Positions 7,164-10,809 of a stretch of DNA of 10,809 nt are shown here, in pieces (position 1 is the stretch's first letter; each line of letters begins with the position of its first letter). Origin of the DNA: Cyclostephanos tholiformis (Eukaryota > Bacillariophyta > Thalassiosirophyceae > Thalassiosirales > Thalassiosiraceae). The position numbers and the translations under genes are program-made. The notes beneath the pieces were generated by a model. It was not told the origin of the DNA and searched no databases. It saw nothing but the letters and a program-made list of their open reading frames with translations. The stretch is taken from contig JALLPB010001191.1 in NCBI GenBank assembly GCA_036939975.1, forward strand, positions 1 through 10,809. Reading direction: 5' to 3'.

Positions 7164-7978
7164 CCCAACACATCCTACGCAACACCTTGCTGGATTTCTT
7201 GCATTGCATTCTTTGGACCCAACTCCCTTTGTGGGCAAGCTTTTCCGTCGCCTTATTCTCCCTTGACATACCTTTTCTTCTTTGGGATAATTTTTTCTTC
7301 CAACATAAACACCTACGGGTTCACCAATCATCTTCCAACATGGCTCAACACTATGTTTCCATTCCTCTCTCTTTTCTTTCTACTTGCAACGATGGCCCAC
7401 GTTGTTTCTTCGGCAGCTTGATTACTTCAAGTGTTGTTGTCGATTCTGGGGCGTCGGTCTGCATTTCCCCGACTAAAGACGATTTTATAAGTTATGGTCC
7501 AAGCCAGATGAAAATAAAGGACCTTTCGTCTTCTAACAAGGTCGCCGGTGAAGGACTTATATTTTGGTGTATACAAGACATCAATGGGGCTGCATCAGTG
7601 GTGGAAGTAAAGGGTTATCACATTCCCCATGCAGAAATTCGTCTTCTTAGTCCACAGGTCCTTCTCTCCACAATTGGTGGAAACTCCCTTCAAACTAGTG
7701 AGGGCATTGAGATTTCGCTGGACAATGGAATCACAATTTTTGCCCCTCATTGCCAACAGAGTAACCTACCTTTGCTCCCTTTGGCAACCAATGCACGCTG
7801 CTTCTGGTCTCAGGCTTTCTGTTTCTCGGCTGGCGAATCTACTGCCATCAAAAATATCAAGCTCCAACCCTCCTTGTTGGGTGACACGAACTCAAATCTA
7901 TCTTCACCACAAAAGGAAGTACTTCTATGGCACCAACGTCTCTCCCACGCTTCAATTCATTGGGTCCAATCCCTTATG
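7106..7978 (+). pseudogene. pol: pol leader peptide, protease and pre-integrase segment, copy B
   Basis: This segment is open from the frameshift heptamer to TGA 7979-7981 and, unlike copy A, is uninterrupted at its beginning. About 110 residues precede the protease, including two strongly hydrophobic stretches (LPLWASFSVALFSLDIP and FLLWDNFFF). The aspartic protease motif VVVDSGAS has its Asp at 7442-7444. The pre-integrase part ends LLWHQRLSHASIHWVQSLM, carrying the His pair of the integrase zinc module. Copy A aligns without indels over the whole segment. The protease would release mature proteins from the Gag-Pol precursor. Confidence 0.85.
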
Positions 7979-7981
7979 TGA

Positions 7982-8158
7982 AATAAATAATTCCTCCCGT
8001 GTTCTGGTGACGCCAAACATGCATTACACCAGGGACCAATCATTCCTACCAAGAGCCGGGCCCCTGCTTGTGACATTGCTGCCCTAAAATGCTCCGCATG
8101 CCTTTGTGCTAAAACTTCTGTGAGGTCCCCTTCGAATCTATCTCCCCGCAGTTCCCCA
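7982..8158 (+). pseudogene. pol: Integrase zinc-module remnant between stops, copy B
   Basis: A short stretch between the TGA at 7979 and the TGA at 8159, itself cut by TAA 7988-7990, encodes the second half of the HHCC module. It reads KCSACLCAKTSVRSPS, with both cysteines retained. Three nonsense codons in about 180 bp make this the most damaged part of the copy B pol outside the RT deletion. In copy A the same stretch is open. Confidence 0.8.
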
Positions 8159-8161
8159 TGA

Positions 8162-9321
8162 CACATGACCCTGAAGATTGATGATCTGCGGCCTGGGAGC
8201 TGGATTTCCACGGACCACTATTTTTCCCCTATTCAAGGGCGGCTACCGCATAGTTTCTGCCCTGAGCGAGTTGGTTACTCTTGTGGAAGCCTGTTTGTCG
8301 ACCATTCCAGCGGCAAAATTTTTAACTTCCCACAATATTCCAACACTGCTGCCGAAACAATCACGAGTGCCATGAAACTCGAGGCATTAGCTCGAGATGC
8401 AGGGTTTCGCATCATCGAATATCATTCTGACAATGGAATTTTTTCGTCTACTGATTTTAAAGCCCATTGCGACCGCCACAACACGAAATATTCTTTTAGC
8501 AGCGTCGGTGCAAAGCACATGAATGGGGTTGCAGAAAGGAATATCAAGACCGTCGTCCAATGGGCCAGAGCGAACATGCTCCATCTTGCTCACAGCTGGC
8601 CACAATATGCGAATCCTACCTTCTGGCCACAAGCCATCAACTACGCAACTTGGGTTTTCAACAACCTTCCAAACAGAGACTCCGGCATCAGCCCCAACGA
8701 ATTATGGTCAGGGATGCGTGCTCATGACAACATCCTTATGCGGGCTCACGTTTTTGGTTGCCCAGTTTATGTCCTTGATGCTGCACTCCAAGATGGGAAG
8801 AAAATTCCCAAATGGTCCCCACGCGCTCGTCTTGGTCTTTTCCTTGGTTTCTCTGACGTTCACTCCTCTCAAGTCCCACTGGTTCTCAACGTCGTTTCTA
8901 AGAAAATCTCTCCACAATTTCATGTTATCTTTGATGATACTTTCACCACCGTTCACTCTCTACCTAGCGACAAAACTATCGATGAGCAATGGAAAGAGAT
9001 TTTGAAATTTGATAGAGAATGTTTCTCAGAGATGGATTTTGATATAAAAGGCGAGCCAATTCTTCCCTCCCTCTCCGACATCGTACAAGATTTTTCTGAT
9101 GAAAAGGAGTATAAAATTGCTGAGCAATTGACCCTTCCCAAGCCGTCTGACGCGTATGATTACATTTTAGATGATGACCCACTGCATGCTGCTGACCAAC
9201 GACCGCCTCCGACCGATTTTGCTCCAGGGGGAGATATTATTCCTTCCCAACCTGTGCCTGATGCTCCTTTATCGGGACAACTCGCAGGTTCAAGGGGAGA
9301 AACCAAGGTCAATGAACCTGG
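8162..9321 (+). pseudogene. pol: pol integrase catalytic core segment, copy B
   Basis: The frame resumes after TGA 8159-8161 as HMTLKIDDLRPG; the ATG at 8165 is an internal Met, not a real start. Catalytic acids are Asp 8213-8215 (STDHYFSP), Asp 8429-8431 (YHSDNG) and Glu 8534-8536 (NGVAERNI), with the same 35-residue spacing as copy A. The KWSPRARLGLFLGFS signature and the acidic linker DIVQDFSDEKEYKIAEQ follow. One base is missing near 9322; the shifted frame runs only to TAG 9404-9406. The core is intact at motif level. Confidence 0.87.
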
Positions 9322-9322
9322 T

Positions 9323-10467
9323 GTCCCCGCCGAAATGTTGGCTCCTACAAAAACGGTCCCGCCATCATTCGTCGCCTTCCTATCGATGGCAAATCATACG
9401 AGCTAGCTTACACACTCCGCCCTGTCCCTGCCATCACTAACTCTGCACACTGTCCATCGACCTACCATCCGACTGAAAAACTCCAAAAACAGTTCATTGC
9501 TGAATGTTATCTCCTGCAGGACAAGTGGTTTCAAGACAATGATTGCTGTTCCTCACTTGTTCTTCACTTGCCAGTCGATTTGTGGGACGATGGAACCAGC
9601 AACATCTACTTCAATGAGATTACTGACCCACGCATCTTAGCCGCTCGTTCCGCTTCTAAGAGTCTAGCGGATAGTGAGGATTCTCCTTCTTTTGATACTG
9701 CCATACGTGGGCCATTTCAAGCACAGTGGTGGAAGGCAATGTACGAAGAACTTCAGATGATCATGGTTGATTTTGACTGCTGGGATTATGTAAAACGGAC
9801 GCCTGACATGAATGTCCTCCCTAGCACATGGGCTTTCAAGTTGAAACGTTACCCAGATGGGCGAGTGAAGAAGTTCAAGGCAAGATTTTGTGCGAGAGGT
9901 GACAAGCAGCTTGAGGGGATAGATTATTTTGAGACTTGGGCCCCAGTCGTCCAATGGTCCACAGTCCGCATTGTCATGATTTTAGCCATCAAACTAAACC
10001 TGACATCCGTTCAATGTGACATCACAGCAGCTTTTGTTCATGGCCGCGTTCCAGCTACTGAAACAATCTATGTTCACCAACCACGTTACCCAGACGCAGA
10101 CTTCGCCGGACTCTGGAAACGCGAGCACAACCAGGACCCGCATTGTGCCCGGAGTCATACAGGTTTTGTTATATGTTTTGCTGCCTGCCCTGTCCTTTGG
10201 AAGAGCAACAAGCTCCAAACAGAGATTGCCCTTTCCACAATGGAAGCAGAATATGTGGCTCTTAGCTCCTCATGCCGAGACCTCTTCCCTCTCGTTGACA
10301 TCACAAATGAAATTTGCTCCACCTTTGCCATCGATAAGCAGACATTTCACAGCTACACTCGTCTCCATATCAAGATCCATGAGGACAACGTCGGGGCCCT
10401 TTCTCTTGGAAAGTTAGAACCGCGCCACATGACACCACGTTCCAAGCACTATGCGATAAAATACCAC
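9323..10467 (+). pseudogene. pol: Internally deleted reverse transcriptase joined to RNase H, copy B
   Basis: After the lost base the frame continues with PRRNVGSYKNGPAIIRRLP and stays open to TGA 10468-10470. The RT N-terminal half is present: STWAFKLKRYPDG, KARFCARGDKQLEG, APVVQWSTVR and CDITAAFVHG with Asp 10018-10020. At VHQPR the sequence jumps directly to YPDADFAGLW of RNase H. The YVDD box, thumb and connection, about 225 codons, are missing, so no polymerase activity is possible. RNase H acids are kept: Asp in DADF, Glu 10243-10245 and Asp 10384-10386. The junction shares GT with both ends of the missing stretch in copy A. The product, if made, would be an RT-RNase H fusion lacking the polymerase active site. 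Confidence 0.87.
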
Positions 10468-10470
10468 TGA

Positions 10471-10605
10471 TTTCGCGAGCACATTGCCCCACGTCAAATT
10501 CAGTTGATCAAAATTGCTTCTGATGATCAACTAGGTGACCTCTTCACCAAAGGCCTCACGAAAATCAAGTTTTCAAGGTTGCAAAAGAAGCTTATGGGTT
10601 GGTAA
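10471..10605 (+). pseudogene. pol: RNase H C-terminal tail, copy B
   Basis: This tail is separated from the body of RNase H by TGA 10468-10470, which replaces the Trp codon of KYHWF. It reads FREHIAPRQIQLIKIASDDQLGDLFTKGL and ends KKLMGW before TAA. The DLFTKGL signature is the standard C-terminus of copia pol proteins. It aligns with 4331-4465 of copy A without gaps. Confidence 0.8.
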
Positions 10606-10620
10606 CCCAGAATCTCTTTC

Positions 10621-10629
10621 GAGGGGGAG
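10621..10629 (+). other. Polypurine tract, copy B
   Basis: GAGGGGGAG lies 15 bases after the pol stop, identical in sequence and spacing to 4481-4489, and is followed by TA and TGG at the LTR start. It is the plus-strand priming site expected for this family. Confidence 0.8.
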
Positions 10630-10631
10630 TA

Positions 10632-10757
10632 TGGCATGTATGCGCCAGTCTTTTCCATTCTTCCTTCCGTCCTCGCATCCAACTGGTATGCCAACCTCGG
10701 TCTGGCCAACTCCGCACATGGACAGAACTTCGTGAGAAGTCATCATGTCTTCCCCCT
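10632..10757 (+). repeat. Truncated 3' LTR, copy B
   Basis: It matches 4492-4574 and 4607-4649 of the shared LTR, with about a dozen substitutions and a 32-base gap after CCAACTCCG. Homology stops at 10757 although the LTR in the middle of the window continues for some 240 bases or more. Either this LTR was cut off, or another sequence is joined here. The 5' terminal hairpin and the internal palindrome are both present in mutated form. Confidence 0.7.
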
Positions 10758-10764
10758 ACCATAG

Positions 10765-10798
10765 ACCGGGGTTTAAGCACCACCGGGGTTTAAGCACC
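10765..10798 (+). repeat. Perfect 17-bp tandem duplication at right edge
   Basis: ACCGGGGTTTAAGCACC occurs twice without interruption, at 10765-10781 and 10782-10798. It lies 8 bases beyond the point where LTR homology ends and does not occur elsewhere in the window. It may be the start of a satellite, another repeat or host flank; the window ends 11 bases later. Confidence 0.85.
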
Positions 10799-10809
10799 AG
10801 ACACTAAAT

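Larger units (their letters stand above)
7106..10605 (+). pseudogene. pol: pol polyprotein, copy B, inactivated and RT-deleted
   Basis: This is the copy B pol from the frameshift site to TAA 10603-10605. Against copy A it has TGA 7979-7981 (AGA in A), TAA 7988-7990 (AAA in A), TGA 8159-8161 (CGA in A), a missing base near 9322 (GGTGTCC for GGTCGTCC) and TGA 10468-10470 (TGG in A). A 677-bp stretch is absent at 10084/10085, removing the RT catalytic core. Because copy A carries two surplus bases within that stretch, the original loss is probably 675 bp and in frame, and the sequence indeed stays open across the junction. Domain segments are listed separately. Confidence 0.88.
4492..10757 (+). 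mobile_element. Ty1/copia LTR retrotransposon, copy B
   Basis: Copy B extends from the shared LTR through leader, gag, pol and polypurine tract to a truncated 3' LTR. It is the same family as copy A: every domain aligns, and gaps are rare apart from a 677-bp deletion in RT. It carries stops at 7979, 7988, 8159 and 10468, a lost base near 9322 and a frame change in gag between about 5742 and 5825, so it is non-autonomous at best. The two LTRs flanking it differ at roughly a dozen of about 126 aligned positions by hand count, which suggests an old insertion or that the two LTRs do not derive from one insertion event. Confidence 0.88.

Noticed and set aside
8165..8167. ATG at 8165 as the true start of a separate integrase gene
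   Set aside because: It is an internal Met conserved in copy A inside the continuous pol frame; it only appears to be a start because TGA 8159-8161 lies just upstream.
1..10809. CRISPR array, bacterial operon or phage-type defence system
   Set aside because: There are no spaced identical repeats of the right kind, no ribosome-binding sites and no such protein families. All coding content is copia gag and pol.

Overview
The window holds two head-to-tail copies of one Ty1/copia-type (Pseudoviridae-like) LTR retrotransposon, both on the + strand. No cellular gene, tRNA or rRNA is visible. The domain order (gag with a CCHC knuckle, aspartic protease, integrase, reverse transcriptase, RNase H) is diagnostic of Ty1/copia. 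Wording such as APVVQWSTVR and CDITAAFVHG in the RT resembles copia-like elements of diatoms (the CoDi group) as I know them. A diatom or other stramenopile genome is therefore my best guess, an inference that no search has tested.

Copy A enters at the left edge within the gag zinc knuckle. It runs through the gag C-terminus (to 304) and a complete but broken pol (292-4465), then a polypurine tract and an LTR starting near 4492. That LTR also serves as the 5' LTR of copy B: only one LTR-like block lies between the two coding regions. After it come a leader with a five-unit tandem repeat (5104-5303), gag (about 5375-7118), pol (7106-10605), a second polypurine tract and a truncated 3' LTR (10632-10757). 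The last 52 bases do not match the LTR and contain a perfect 17-bp tandem duplication.

Matching bases of A and B lie 6,814 bp apart through most of the internal region. B lacks 677 bp present in A (3271-3947), which removes the YVDD catalytic box, thumb and connection of its RT. Both copies are decayed: A has three in-frame stops and two frameshifts in pol; B has a gag frameshift, four pol stops, one pol frameshift and the RT deletion. Neither could transpose on its own.

The most interesting signal is the gag-pol junction. In both copies pol lies in the -1 frame relative to gag. A TTTAAAA heptamer in correct phase sits just before the gag stop, and nine bases later an H-type pseudoknot can be drawn. 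The only stem differences between the copies exchange a G-C pair for a G-U pair. This is a strong candidate for programmed -1 ribosomal frameshifting.
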